Notes: a model not told the origin generated them from the sequence alone. A stretch of 41,631 nucleotides of DNA from Lachnospiraceae bacterium (GCA_024403485.1 JAKSRT010000008.1:1-41631); one strand, 5' to 3'. Shown: positions 25,511-35,010, counted from the stretch's first letter. Numbers and translations are program-made.

Positions 25511-27295
25511 TTACAAACTGTATACCCAGATTTTCCAATACGAAGAATCATCGCAATACACATTAAATAAAGTAAGCCCTCCTGCCTCGGCATCTGTAAT
25601 CTCACCACCTGAAAAAATGTATTTACAGTTCATTTCTCGCAAAATATCATAGTCAAATTCTGTTCCCGATATTTTTATATCATTATTACCGGGTATTAAA
25701 TATGCTCCACCCAAATCAGCACAAAACAAATAGCAGCGATTACCCCATTCATAATAGTAATCACTTAGCTGGTCACTTTTCTCCAACTCTTTCTCTATTA
25801 TCTTTCCAAATTCATGTTTGTACTCCAGGGGGTAATCATTAGAATATCCATCCACCGTGTAAAATCCGTTCATAAGTGACGGTATCGGACTCATAGCTAT
25901 ATGGGCGATACGATACTCACTTTGTTCCTCCCCGGTAGCAGATTCAATGTCTTTCTCAATCGTTTCCATTTGTTTGTCAGCATATAATGCTTCCCAGGTT
26001 ATATATCCGGTCACGGCACTGCCGTTATTCATCTGATTAATATTCTGCCTCAATATACATAAAGGATTTTTTGCCACATATATCAGCGTAGGCAAATAAA
26101 GAATTGCCACAATAATAAGTCCGCAAATGGGCAGCTTCTTTTTCATTATTTTCCAGATTACACCCAAAGAAATTCCCAATATAATATACCAGCCGCCGGC
26201 AAGAAGCCAGTAAAAGCGCTGAAACTGAAATGTCTTAATCATTCCGCTCATATTATTTTTAAGATTCGCCATCTGCTCACAGGCAAAAACCGCGTAAAAG
26301 AAGCCCAAAAGAATCATGGTCAAAGCAGCAATTACATAAATTTTACCAATTGGTTCCGTGTTTTCTTCTTTTGAACCTTTATTAAGCATAATGTGCTTAA
26401 CAGACAGGAAAAGTGCCGCAGCAACAATGGGAATATATATGTATATATGCAATGACTCATAGTGATCCATTCCTTCAAGCATTATTCCTTTAAATGAATT
26501 GAAGAAATTAAAACCGTTAATAACATATTCTTCGCGGTGACTGACAAATTCACCGCCAAAGAACAGCTGTGATACAAGATCTATGTTTAGTGCCGCATAT
26601 ATTATTCCTATCAAAATCAATGAGCAAAGCAGCGCCTTGTTTGGTTTTTTTGAAATAACCCAATCTGCTGTAAGATATAAGCCAGTCATTATAATTGCAG
26701 CATATCCAACGAGAACAAGGCTTGAGGCCGCTGCATAAAAGGCAATTCCCACAGCCGGAAGCAATATACTCCAAACACGAAAATTTCCGGTATTGTCTTT
26801 AACAGCCTTACTGTCCTTATGGCTTTCCATACTGTTGATTCCATCATTTAAAAATATAATGCAAGCAACAAGCCATGGCGTTCCGCTCAGTGAAATACCA
26901 TATATACTTCTAAAAGGTAGAAGCGCAAATACCGCGCCGGAAAGAAGGGCGATAATGCTGCTGCCTGTAAGGCGCTTAACACACATATAAGTTCCAAGTC
27001 CTGCTACTAAAATAACAATGGCATACATTGCAATGAAGGCATAAAGTGGGGGCATTATTTTAAATAAAAGAACAAAACCGGGTGCAAAAGGTTTTAAACT
27101 TGTAGCCGGAACGCCGCACATCATCTGCTCATATACCAAAACCCCGGGGTAACGTGCCGGAAATACATAGTTTAAAATGGTTTCATCCAGCTGATCAAGA
27201 ACAGGAAATACCGCCCCCTTTCCAAGCACAAGAATAGGGACAAGTATCACCGAGACGACAAGAAAGCACACTATTTCCAGGTGTGCCGAATCCAT
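25511..27295 (-). CDS. Large polytopic membrane protein, YfhO/GT-C-like, unknown function
   Basis: The protein is 594 residues from the ATG at 27295, with about eleven or twelve membrane segments and an extracytoplasmic C-terminal domain from about residue 430. The first loop contains VLDQLDETILNYVF, acidic residues placed as in GT-C and YfhO-type proteins of cell-envelope glycan loci. It may belong to an uncharacterised DUF related to these. The frame stays open upstream; an ATT at 27340 sits 6 bases after GGGAG, while the ATG at 27295 has no ribosome site, so the real protein may begin with about 15 more residues (Thr-Lys-Lys-Leu-Tyr...). It follows the flavoprotein gene but behind a terminator. 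Confidence 0.7.
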   Translation of the reverse strand: MDSAHLEIVCFLVVSVILVPILVLGKGAVFPVLDQLDETILNYVFPARYPGVLVYEQMMCGVPATSLKPFAPGFVLLFKIMPPLYAFIAMYAIVILVAGLGTYMCVKRLTGSSIIALLSGAVFALLPFRSIYGISLSGTPWLVACIIFLNDGINSMESHKDSKAVKDNTGNFRVWSILLPAVGIAFYAAASSLVLVGYAAIIMTGLYLTADWVISKKPNKALLCSLILIGIIYAALNIDLVSQLFFGGEFVSHREEYVINGFNFFNSFKGIMLEGMDHYESLHIYIYIPIVAAALFLSVKHIMLNKGSKEENTEPIGKIYVIAALTMILLGFFYAVFACEQMANLKNNMSGMIKTFQFQRFYWLLAGGWYIILGISLGVIWKIMKKKLPICGLIIVAILYLPTLIYVAKNPLCILRQNINQMNNGSAVTGYITWEALYADKQMETIEKDIESATGEEQSEYRIAHIAMSPIPSLMNGFYTVDGYSNDYPLEYKHEFGKIIEKELEKSDQLSDYYYEWGNRCYLFCADLGGAYLIPGNNDIKISGTEFDYDILREMNCKYIFSGGEITDAEAGGLTLFNVYCDDSSYWKIWVYSL

Positions 27296-27360
27296 CCATT
27301 CTATTATTGAATTAACTCTTTTATATAGTTTCTTCGTAATGCATCTCTCCCTGTATAACT

Positions 27361-27398
27361 AAAAAGGGCTGTCAGACCGGGGTCCCGGCCGACGGCCC
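27361..27398 (-). terminator. Terminator after the flavoprotein gene
   Basis: GC-rich hairpin with outer arms GGGC..GTC/GAC..GCCC (one mismatch) and inner CCGG pairing between 27366 and 27398, followed on the minus strand by TTTTTAG. It separates the radical SAM/flavoprotein unit from the downstream membrane protein gene. Confidence 0.85.
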
Positions 27399-27441
27399 AA
27401 TTATCATAATACTATTTTATCCAATCTTGCAGAAGTGTCTG

Positions 27442-29028
27442 CTAGTCTACTTCCGCCTCATTATCCGGTTTCTCCTGTGAAGAGGTTTCATGATATTCCT
27501 TCTCGGTATTAACACTCCAGATGTTATCCTTATTCTTTTCTCCGCTTATAATATTCTTGACGGTTTCAAAAGAAGTAACCATGGAATGATCGATGTTATT
27601 GTATCTGTGCTGTCCGTTTCGTCCTACACAGTAAAGGTTATCTATTGTCTTTAAATAGTCTATCAACGTATCGATTTCATCATAAGTATCAAAGTAAGCA
27701 GGATATGCTTTCTTAACCTTTTCCATATGAGTATCAATAACCTGATCGGCACTGTCGATAAGTCCCAGCTTAACCATTTCGGAAACACCGAGATCTGAGA
27801 ACTGTTCTTCAGTCATATTCCAGAACTCATCACCTTCATTTACGAAGTATTCAAGACCTACCCACACGGTATTCTCAAGATCCTTAATCATATAAGGAGA
27901 CCAGTTGTTGTAAATCTGGAAACGTCCCATCTTTACACGACGATCCTGTACATATACCCAACAGTCGGGAACAATATTTGATACGGTTTTTAAGTTCGTT
28001 TTATTTTTAAGATTAAGCTTCGGAACAAGAACACCCAGGGTCATATAGTCTCTGTACGGAAGACCTTCCGCTATTCTTGCAGGTTCCGCAGGAACATCAT
28101 TCATTCCACCCACAAGATCCTTTATGGGCATTGATGAAATAATATAATCGCCCTCTACGGTGTGTTCCTGGCCATCCTTTTCATAAGTAAGAGAAGTAAT
28201 AATATTATTTTCATTCTTATGAATTTTGGTAACCTTTGCATTTTTTAAGATGGTACCACCAAGCTTTTCTACTTCAGAAGCAGTAACATCCCACAATTCA
28301 CCGGGACCCAATTTGGGATATTTAAACTCTTCAATCAAAGAGGTATTAACTTTTCTGTTCTTTACCTTAAATATCTTGCTGAATACATCTTTGATAATTC
28401 CGATAATGGAAAGACCCTTTGTGCGCTGTGCACCCCAGGAAGCATCAATTTCACTGGGATGTCTGCCCCAAAGATTTTCTGTATAGTACTCAAAAAACAT
28501 GGAGTAAAGTTTCTTACCGAAACAGTTTATATAAAAATTCTCAAGATTATCCTCAGGACGTTTATGAAATACTGCTGCCAGATATGAAAAGCCTACCTTC
28601 ATTGTGTTTATGAAACCCATATTTTTAAAGGTTTCCATCTTTAATGAAATAGGGTAATCATAAAACTTATCATCAAAGAAAATACGAGACACTCTGTGTC
28701 TTACAAGCATAACCCTGTCTTCCTTTTCAGGATCGGGGCCACCTTCTTTTAAGGGCATCTCACGGTTTAACAAAATGTCATCATAAGTTCGAGCACCCTG
28801 CATGGGAAGCATATTATCCCACCAAGCATTTACTTCGGGAACCTTTGAAAAGAAACGGTGTCCGCCCATATCCATACGGTTTCCCTTATAGTTAACAGTC
28901 TTTGAAATACCACCAAAGCAATCGCTTTCTTCAAAAACAATTACTTCTATATCATCAGACTGCTTTAACAATTCATATGCAGCTGTAAGACCGGCAGGAC
29001 CGGCGCCTATAACAAGGGCTTTTTTCAT
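27442..29028 (-). CDS. FAD-dependent oxidoreductase, UDP-galactopyranose-mutase-like
   Basis: The 528-residue flavoprotein has an N-terminal Rossmann site [16 protein letters not shown] (6-21), the FAD-ribose Glu region [17 protein letters not shown] and [15 protein letters not shown]. The C-terminal FAD motif is [19 protein letters not shown]. This is the pattern of the UDP-galactopyranose mutase/protoporphyrinogen-oxidase-like group (COG1232) seen in polysaccharide loci. The likely substrate is a nucleotide sugar or lipid-linked sugar; true mutase activity cannot be assigned. The last ~25 residues are polar and probably disordered. It lies 20 bp after the radical SAM gene, so the two are co-transcribed. 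Confidence 0.85.
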   Translation of the reverse strand: MKKALVIGAGPAGLTAAYELLKQSDDIEVIVFEESDCFGGISKTVNYKGNRMDMGGHRFFSKVPEVNAWWDNMLPMQGARTYDDILLNREMPLKEGGPDPEKEDRVMLVRHRVSRIFFDDKFYDYPISLKMETFKNMGFINTMKVGFSYLAAVFHKRPEDNLENFYINCFGKKLYSMFFEYYTENLWGRHPSEIDASWGAQRTKGLSIIGIIKDVFSKIFKVKNRKVNTSLIEEFKYPKLGPGELWDVTASEVEKLGGTILKNAKVTKIHKNENNIITSLTYEKDGQEHTVEGDYIISSMPIKDLVGGMNDVPAEPARIAEGLPYRDYMTLGVLVPKLNLKNKTNLKTVSNIVPDCWVYVQDRRVKMGRFQIYNNWSPYMIKDLENTVWVGLEYFVNEGDEFWNMTEEQFSDLGVSEMVKLGLIDSADQVIDTHMEKVKKAYPAYFDTYDEIDTLIDYLKTIDNLYCVGRNGQHRYNNIDHSMVTSFETVKNIISGEKNKDNIWSVNTEKEYHETSSQEKPDNEAEVD

Positions 29029-29048
29029 ACTTATCCTCGCATAATAGT

Positions 29049-30032
29049 TTATTTCTTTTTAATCAGTGACTGTCTTGCACCATGATTGGCTTCGCGATTT
29101 GCAAGAGTGTCCACAACCGCATCCATTCTAAGACCTGCATCAATAAAGTCGCAGTATTTGCAGAAAGGATAGTTGCTTCGTGAATCTTTAATTGCTTCAC
29201 GAACTCTTTGATATGCCACCGAGTTCCAGGCTTCTTTTAACGGAACCTCGGTAAGATCTGCCAAATTGGTTACTTCAAAGTTATCGCAACAGCAGATTCC
29301 CATTTTTCCGTCAGGGAAAATGAACATGTCGGTATAAGGCATAAGGCAGGTTTCTTTAATGATTTTTACATCATTCTGCTTGTTTGGTGCGGAGCCGGCA
29401 CGGTTTGTTAATACCGCATTCTTATATCGCATCTGCACAAGAAGTTCCACATCTTTAAATTCATCCTCATGAGCCTTTGCGTAGTCATATATTTCCTGCA
29501 CATTGTCATGAAGCTTCATATTGTCACAATAGTTATTAATAATCAGCTGATTGACATAGGGAATTATTTCCTTAACCTTGTCAACATTAAGCAACAATCC
29601 GTTTGTAGACAGAAAAATAAAGCTGTCGGGAAGTTTTTCACGGCAATATTTATGGCGTTCAACCAGCTTTGTATCGATAAAAGGTTCATTGTTTCCGTAA
29701 AGAGTAAGATGACCTTTATATCCCCAATCCGCCAACTGATCGATGATTGATGTAAACAATTCATCAGTCATGAGCTTAAGAGGTCTCTTTTCCGCATTTC
29801 TGTTGGCTGTACAGAAGGCACAGTCGGAGTTGCAACGGTTTACCGTTTCAAGATTTACGATAAGGGGATGCGGGGGCTCTTCCTTACTCATAAACATATC
29901 TATATATTCTTTCTGCGTTTTATTTCTCGTAGAAAGCTGTAATTTTAAATAACTGCCGGAAGAAAGCTTCGGAAACCATTTCTGAAGGTTCCAGCCAAGC
30001 CAACCACCGAAATTGTGATAATTAACTGACAT
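29049..30032 (-). CDS. Radical SAM/SPASM domain protein
   Basis: The radical SAM cluster motif is CNSDCAFC (Cys67, 71, 74). The barrel includes [13 protein letters not shown] and [11 protein letters not shown]. The C-terminal SPASM-type cysteines are Cys229, the triple Cys247-249 in [12 protein letters not shown], and CKYC (291-294), which would hold one or two auxiliary Fe-S clusters. In 327 residues this resembles SPASM enzymes found in capsule and glycan clusters more than peptide maturases; no precursor peptide gene is next to it. The reaction is unknown. AAAGGA precedes the ATG. It is first in a unit with the flavoprotein and diverges from two glycosyltransferase genes. Confidence 0.9.
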   Translation of the reverse strand: MSVNYHNFGGWLGWNLQKWFPKLSSGSYLKLQLSTRNKTQKEYIDMFMSKEEPPHPLIVNLETVNRCNSDCAFCTANRNAEKRPLKLMTDELFTSIIDQLADWGYKGHLTLYGNNEPFIDTKLVERHKYCREKLPDSFIFLSTNGLLLNVDKVKEIIPYVNQLIINNYCDNMKLHDNVQEIYDYAKAHEDEFKDVELLVQMRYKNAVLTNRAGSAPNKQNDVKIIKETCLMPYTDMFIFPDGKMGICCCDNFEVTNLADLTEVPLKEAWNSVAYQRVREAIKDSRSNYPFCKYCDFIDAGLRMDAVVDTLANREANHGARQSLIKKK

Positions 30033-30055
30033 AAAAATCCTTTATGCGTATAAAC

Positions 30056-30114
30056 GCCGACACTCGTCTGATTTAAGCTTAAAATACTTATATTTTGAGC
30101 CTTCGGATGTCGCA
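30056..30114 (-). ncRNA. Possible structured leader of the radical SAM gene
   Basis: In the ~90-nt predicted leader, CGACA (30108-30112 on minus) can pair with TGTCG (30058-30062). Inside it a hairpin forms from GCT-c-AAAATA, a 4-base loop, and TATTTT-a-AGC (30077-30100). It matches no riboswitch I recognise and has no T-tract, so it may be only a stabilising 5' structure. Confidence 0.35.
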
Positions 30115-30128
30115 AAAATCCACTTTTT

Positions 30129-30157
30129 ATTTTAACAATCAAATATGTTTTGGTCAA
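30129..30157 (-). promoter_or_regulatory. Promoter of radical SAM-flavoprotein unit
   Basis: Minus strand -35 TTGACC (30152-30157), 17-bp spacer and -10 TAAAAT (30129-30134). The -35 sits inside a short inverted repeat TTGGT-2 bp-ACCAA (30150-30161), a possible operator. The same 285-bp region must also carry the promoter for the plus-strand glycosyltransferases; a perfect plus-strand TATAAT occurs at 30176-30181 without a good -35. Confidence 0.7.
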
Positions 30158-30317
30158 CCAAACAGGAGGTTTCTTATATAATTCTTAATGAGTTCTTTCT
30201 TTTTTAATTACATTCAGCATGCATATTGGATAAGAGCAAAACTTACGGATAAATTGCATTTTTTATTTGTAGGCCTTATGATTAATTTAGCTTTTAGCAA
30301 AAGAACAGGAGCACTTT

Positions 30318-31289
30318 GTGAAAAATCTTATTACCTGTGCCTTCGCATTTAAAGAAGGCTTTCAAACTTCCAAACAATTAACTAAGCTTGCGGGAAAAGA
30401 TACAACCGAAATGTATTTAAAGAACATTTTTGTAGCTCTTTCTTCCGCCAAAATACATAACCCCGAAGATGATGTAGTTCTCTCAGTCAACATTGATCTT
30501 GATGTAAACTGGATTACCCGCTTTGAGCAGGCAGGTGTTTCTGTCAGAAAGATGGAATTTAACTCATTTGTTGTTCCAAAGGAGTTTCTGTGGTCTTTAG
30601 CCTTCTTTAAGATGTGTGTTCTTAACACCTGGATTCGTGAAGGGAATTATGACAGATATCTTATTCTCGATGCCGACACTTATACTACACATTCCTACGA
30701 AGATATGTGGAAAGAAGCCGATCTTGGTATGATTTTGTATCCCCTTGGACATTCTTTCTCACATCCTGACAGAGATGTAATCAGAAGAGATTTTATCCGC
30801 ATTTGTCCCGATGAAGCAGATAAACTCCCTATTACACATTTTGGCGGAGAGTATGTCTGCGGAAATAGAAAAATGCTCACAGAATATATGGATTGTTGTC
30901 TTGATCTTTTTGACCAAATAGCAGCTCAGGGCTTTAAGGTAGAGGATAAAATCGGTGATGAAAGCCTGTGGTCCATTGCAGCATCCCTTCTTTATGATAA
31001 AATGCCGTTTATTGCCGCTACTCCGTATATATTCAGATTCTGGACCGAGGATTTTTATCTTGTATCCACTCAGACCGTTTCAAATCCCGTGTGTATCTGG
31101 CATCTGCCCCAAGAAAAAGAAACAGGCTTTATAAGACTATATAATTATTATCAGGCAAAGAAATGTTTTCCTCCTGCAGAAGCCTGTGCAAAAATGTTTG
31201 GAATCGTAAATGCAAAAAGGCCCTTTGACAGATATACTCTGGCAAATAAAATAAACAGAAAGCTCAAAAAATGGAATCTAAAAAAATAA
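30318..31289 (+). CDS. Glycosyltransferase, GT8-like / nucleotide-diphospho-sugar transferase
   Basis: The 323-residue cytosolic protein has a GT-A type fold pattern. The metal-binding DxD is in YLILDADTYTT (Asp118-Ala-Asp120), followed by the acceptor-side segment HFGGEYVCGNRKML and GDESLWSIAA. Spacing is closest to the GT8/glycogenin-like superfamily. It starts with GTG at 30318, with AGGAG 7 bases upstream. The 3' end overlaps the next gene by 19 bp. It would add a sugar from a nucleotide donor to a surface glycan intermediate; donor and acceptor are unknown. Confidence 0.75.
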   Translation: MKNLITCAFAFKEGFQTSKQLTKLAGKDTTEMYLKNIFVALSSAKIHNPEDDVVLSVNIDLDVNWITRFEQAGVSVRKMEFNSFVVPKEFLWSLAFFKMCVLNTWIREGNYDRYLILDADTYTTHSYEDMWKEADLGMILYPLGHSFSHPDRDVIRRDFIRICPDEADKLPITHFGGEYVCGNRKMLTEYMDCCLDLFDQIAAQGFKVEDKIGDESLWSIAASLLYDKMPFIAATPYIFRFWTEDFYLVSTQTVSNPVCIWHLPQEKETGFIRLYNYYQAKKCFPPAEACAKMFGIVNAKRPFDRYTLANKINRKLKKWNLKK

Positions 31290-32260
31290 GTGTTGTAGTT
31301 CCTGTCTACAACGTAGAAAAATATCTGGACAATACAATCACTCATATAACCGGTCAAACCTATAAAAATCTTGAAATTCTTTTGATAGATGACGGTTCAA
31401 CGGACAAAAGCGGAATTATTTGTGATGAATATGCGAATAAGGATTCCCGAATCCGTGTTATTCACAAAGAAAACGGCGGATCAAGCTCCGCCAGAAATGT
31501 AGGAATCAAAGAAGCTACAGGAGATTATATCGGATTTCTTGACGCCGATGACTGGGCCGATGAAACCATGTATGAAGTCCTTTATAAGGCTATATCCGAA
31601 AATAACGGTGACATTGCCGAGGTAATGTCCCGGGATTTCAGCGAAACCGGTGAATTGCTGAAAGGTCCAAGACTCAACACAGGAAAAGTTACTTTTATAC
31701 CAAGGGAAGAAGATTTCAGGCTGTTGATGATGCACGAGGGAGATTCATCCTTTTGCACAAAATTAATCAGAACCGATTTTTGCAAACAGTTTTCTTTTTC
31801 AGAGTATAAACTCAACGAAGACTTTCTCCTGATTGTGGAAATGCTTCTTAAAACAGATGGAGTTTATTCCATAGAGGAACCGCATTACAATATATTAATT
31901 CGAAACGGTTCAAACCAAAGAAGCGGTTACAAGGCTCATCTCTACGAAGCCGTTATTGACAACAGCGATTATGCCTACGCCGTAATGCAGGACTATTTCC
32001 CCTCCTGTGTAACCGAAGCAGAGCGATTCCGCTATGTTCAAAGACTTATGTTTCTTTTGCATATTCCCGTATCGCTAATGACCAGGGATAATAAGTGCTA
32101 CCAAAAGGTTATAGGAGAAATACGAAATGAGAAAGTCCTTTGGGCGCAGAATCCATATTTAAGTGCAAAAGAAAAAAAGAACCTAAGCATCCTGGCAAAA
32201 GCACCTAAATTGAGTAAGCGTGCTCACAATGTGCTTATGGTTATAAAAAAACGTAAATAG
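31271..32260 (+). CDS. Glycosyltransferase family 2 protein
   Basis: The 329-residue GT2 starts ISVVVPVYNVEKYLDNTI, with the nucleotide-binding DDGSTD (40-45), NGGSSSARNVGI and the metal-binding DADD (91-94). The second half is alpha-helical without membrane segments, so it is a soluble or peripheral transferase of the capsule/teichoic-type group. The start lies inside the 3' end of the preceding glycosyltransferase gene, indicating coupled translation. A strong terminator follows. Confidence 0.93.
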   Translation: MESKKISVVVPVYNVEKYLDNTITHITGQTYKNLEILLIDDGSTDKSGIICDEYANKDSRIRVIHKENGGSSSARNVGIKEATGDYIGFLDADDWADETMYEVLYKAISENNGDIAEVMSRDFSETGELLKGPRLNTGKVTFIPREEDFRLLMMHEGDSSFCTKLIRTDFCKQFSFSEYKLNEDFLLIVEMLLKTDGVYSIEEPHYNILIRNGSNQRSGYKAHLYEAVIDNSDYAYAVMQDYFPSCVTEAERFRYVQRLMFLLHIPVSLMTRDNKCYQKVIGEIRNEKVLWAQNPYLSAKEKKNLSILAKAPKLSKRAHNVLMVIKKRK

Positions 32261-32287
32261 AATTGGGAACAAACAACTTACATATCT

Positions 32288-32325
32288 AAAACCGCGCCCA
32301 GCAATCGGAGCGCGGTTTTTATTTG
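32288..32325. terminator. Terminator after GT2, shared with the convergent hydrolase gene
   Basis: Arms AAAACCGCGC (32288-32297) and GCGCGGTTTT (32310-32319), with TTTTTATTTGTTTTT on plus. The minus-strand tail is shorter (TTTTAG), so minus-strand termination is less certain. Confidence 0.9.
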
Positions 32326-32350
32326 TTTTTCATAAAATATTAGTTTCTTT

Positions 32351-33523
32351 CTATATCGAAGAAAATACCACATTCTTCAATTTTCTTGTATAAGGTGTAG
32401 TTCCTGCATTTGTAAGCTGCATACCTACAAGCATGGTCACTTTATTTACGGGATCGTTTATGAAATAGGGACCAAGCCAGCCATCCCAGCCATATTCTCC
32501 TTTTGACGAAATAGCAATGGCTTTTGAAGGGTCTTTCATAATCTGAATCAAATTACAGTATTCATAACCGTCATTTCCCATCTTTTTATGGTACATATCA
32601 AGGGTCTGCTCCTCCATGGAAGCTTCCGTCATAAATTTGACTGTTTTTTCACCGAGAATTCTTACACCGTTTGCGGTGCCTCCCTTTTGAAGCATTGTTG
32701 CAAACTTGGCATAATCGTCAAGGGTTGTCATTAATCCGGCGCCACCCGACTCAAAAGCAGGAGCATGATCCGCTTTTAAATTTATAATAAGGTTGTTGTA
32801 ATTGTACTCTTTGAGTCCGTTTTCAGTCTGCTCATAAACCTTTGAAAGGCGGTTCTGCCTGTCAGCCGGAACATAAAAATCGGTCTCATTCATGCCAAGT
32901 GGCTTAAAGATTCTTTCCTTCATAAAGTCACTAAGACGCATTCCCGAAACTTTTTCGATTACTGCTCCCAAAACATCAGCACTGAAACTGTAGTTATAGC
33001 CCTCTCCTGGAGAGAACAGAAGGGGTATCTCTGCAATTCTTTCGGCAAATTCCATTGTAGACATTTCATTGTCACTGCCGATTCGATTTATACCTTCGTC
33101 CACAAGTCCGCAAAGCATGGCCTCTGTAGTATTAAGGATTCCGTTATAAGTAAGTCCCGACGTCATGTTCAAAAGGTCTTTTACACGCATGGGCTTTTTT
33201 ACCGGAATACGATTATACCCATCAGCGTATGTCTGATCCTTAAAAGCCGGAATGATGTCACAAACATTGTCATGAAGCCCTAATTTTCCTTCTTCCAAAA
33301 GAATCATTGCCGCAACAGCGGTAACCGGTTTACTCATGGAGTATAAGCGAATTACGGTATCGCGCGTAAATGGAATTTTGTTCTCGATATCGCGGTAACC
33401 CTTTGCATTAAAATACTGTTCTTCTCCGTCCTTAAGTACAAGGATTGAGCAGCCTGCCACAAAGCCGGTGTCTACCATTTCCTGCATTACATCATCAAGT
33501 TTTGATAAATGATTTTTATCCAT
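32351..33523 (-). CDS. Serine hydrolase, class C beta-lactamase-like family
   Basis: The 390-residue protein of the beta-lactamase/DD-peptidase/esterase superfamily has the catalytic SxxK as Ser62-Met-Ser-Lys65 (RLYSMSKPVTAVAAMI). YSFSADVLGAVIEKVSG carries the tyrosine motif, and a late glycine-rich strand GGAGLMTTLDDYAKF follows. No signal peptide is visible, so it is probably cytosolic and an esterase or peptidase rather than a resistance enzyme. It is 22 bp downstream of a GNAT gene, in a three-gene unit with an EamA transporter. Confidence 0.9.
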   Translation of the reverse strand: MDKNHLSKLDDVMQEMVDTGFVAGCSILVLKDGEEQYFNAKGYRDIENKIPFTRDTVIRLYSMSKPVTAVAAMILLEEGKLGLHDNVCDIIPAFKDQTYADGYNRIPVKKPMRVKDLLNMTSGLTYNGILNTTEAMLCGLVDEGINRIGSDNEMSTMEFAERIAEIPLLFSPGEGYNYSFSADVLGAVIEKVSGMRLSDFMKERIFKPLGMNETDFYVPADRQNRLSKVYEQTENGLKEYNYNNLIINLKADHAPAFESGGAGLMTTLDDYAKFATMLQKGGTANGVRILGEKTVKFMTEASMEEQTLDMYHKKMGNDGYEYCNLIQIMKDPSKAIAISSKGEYGWDGWLGPYFINDPVNKVTMLVGMQLTNAGTTPYTRKLKNVVFSSI

Positions 33524-33545
33524 CGTTTTCTCTTTTCTTTCGTAA

Positions 33546-34067
33546 TCAGCTTCTTTTTGCTTTCATAAACAAAATCTTTTCACCGTCTTCGGTGTAATCT
33601 TCTTCACCCTCAATCAAAATAAAACCGCATTTTTCATAATTTCTTATTGCGGCTTTATTTTCGGAAAGGACTCTTAAGTGAACTTCTTTCATATTCATCT
33701 CACCGAATACCACATCCATGGAAAGCTTTTGGGCTTCATACCCGTAGCCTTTACCGGCCATTTCTGCTTCACCTATAAATATACCGAATTCACAGGTGTG
33801 ATTTTCGTTGTCTATGTCACGAAAATATATACTTCCGAAGCCTCTGTCATTTTCTTTTAAACAAATAACAAACTGCCTTACAAGACCGGTTTCAACCTTG
33901 TTTTTAATCCAGTTTAAGTGATCTTCGTTGGTCAGCGGTTTTCTGTATATGAAATTTTTAACCACATGCGGGGCATTTCTCCATCTTACGATATCCGATG
34001 TGTCTTCGACCGTCATTTCTCTAAGATAGACACGCTCTCCTTCAATTATACGATTTCTTTCAGTCAT
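33546..34067 (-). CDS. GNAT family N-acetyltransferase (RimJ/RimL-like)
   Basis: The 173-residue protein starts at the ATG at 34067 (MTERNRIIEGERVYLREMTVED); a longer frame enters the EamA gene and has no ribosome site. It has the Acetyltransf_3 pattern: YLREMTVEDTSDIVRWRN, CEFGIFIGEAEMAGKGYGYEA with the acetyl-CoA loop, and VLSENKAAIRNYEKCGF. The substrate is unknown; relatives acetylate ribosomal protein N-termini, antibiotics or nucleotide-linked amino sugars. Confidence 0.9.
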   Translation of the reverse strand: MTERNRIIEGERVYLREMTVEDTSDIVRWRNAPHVVKNFIYRKPLTNEDHLNWIKNKVETGLVRQFVICLKENDRGFGSIYFRDIDNENHTCEFGIFIGEAEMAGKGYGYEAQKLSMDVVFGEMNMKEVHLRVLSENKAAIRNYEKCGFILIEGEEDYTEDGEKILFMKAKRS

Positions 34068-34095
34068 AATATATCTCTTAAAATTTCCCTGCTGT

Positions 34096-35010
34096 CTATA
34101 AACTTTTCGCAGCTTCTTTTGCTCCCCCGTCACTTCCCGGCTGAAGCTGAACCAGAAGAACTGCCGCAAACATTATTATACATCCTATTCCTTCTCTTAA
34201 CGAAAGTTTTTGATGAAGAAGAAGGAATCCAAATATTACCGAAAATACCGATTCAAGGCTCATAAGTATGGATGCAACCGCAGGTTTAACTTCCTTCTGT
34301 CCCACCATCTGAAGAGTATATGCCACTCCGCTCGAGAAAAATCCCGCATAAGCTATCGACAACCATGCTCCCGAAATCTGAGCCATAGTAGGTTTTTCAT
34401 ATATCATAAATCCTGTACTTAAAATGCCTGTCACAAGAAACTGGATGGAAGACAGTTTAAGACAGTCAAAATCAGGTGCAAAGGCATCCACCGAAAGAAT
34501 CTGAAAAGAAAACAGAATTGCACAAACAAAAATGTATATGTCGCCTGTCTTTATGGAGAAATCTTCGCCCCCGCTTATGCAAAGGAAGTAAAGACCGATT
34601 ACTGCCAGAACAACGCACAGCCATACGATTTTCCCGGGTTTTTTCTTTAAAAACAGTGAAAAAATCGGCACAAGAACAATATAAAAAGTAGTAATAAATC
34701 CCGCCTTTCCGACGGAGGTGGACATTATTCCTATCTGCTGCGCGGCGCTTGCCAGAAAAAGAAAGATGCCGCAAATGATACCGCCTTTCCAAAGAGCTTT
34801 ATTCGACCATTTTGTGGTTTTTTCTTTGGAATACCTGTCTCTTATTGTAATAATCGGAAAAAGAACCAGAACCCCAAGAAAATTTCTTATACATATAAAT
34901 GTATAAGGTCCTACATATTCCATTCCGGCGCTTTGAGCTACAAATGCCGCTCCCCAGATAGCCGCTGCCAGCAAAAGCAGAAAGCTGTATTTCATTGACT
35001 TATTGTTCAT
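34096..35010 (-). CDS. EamA/DMT family transporter
   Basis: The 304-residue membrane protein has ten predicted helices arranged as two EamA repeats (about 5-145 and 155-290). It begins FLLLLAAAIWGAAFVAQSAGMEYVGPYTF. It probably exports or imports a small metabolite such as an amino acid, but DMT members are not assignable by sequence alone. GGAG precedes the ATG at 35010. The start lies about 15 bp after the T-tract of the preceding terminator, leaving little room for an independent promoter. Confidence 0.92.
   Translation of the reverse strand: MNNKSMKYSFLLLLAAAIWGAAFVAQSAGMEYVGPYTFICIRNFLGVLVLFPIITIRDRYSKEKTTKWSNKALWKGGIICGIFLFLASAAQQIGIMSTSVGKAGFITTFYIVLVPIFSLFLKKKPGKIVWLCVVLAVIGLYFLCISGGEDFSIKTGDIYIFVCAILFSFQILSVDAFAPDFDCLKLSSIQFLVTGILSTGFMIYEKPTMAQISGAWLSIAYAGFFSSGVAYTLQMVGQKEVKPAVASILMSLESVFSVIFGFLLLHQKLSLREGIGCIIMFAAVLLVQLQPGSDGGAKEAAKSL

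Noticed and set aside
30164-30169. AGGAGG between the divergent radical SAM and GT8-like genes
   Set aside because: No start codon at a usable distance on the plus strand; likely chance.
30188-30352. Small open frame of 54 codons before and into the GT8-like gene
   Set aside because: The AGGAGG is about 20 bases away from its ATG, the peptide has no recognisable features, and the frame ends inside the next gene.
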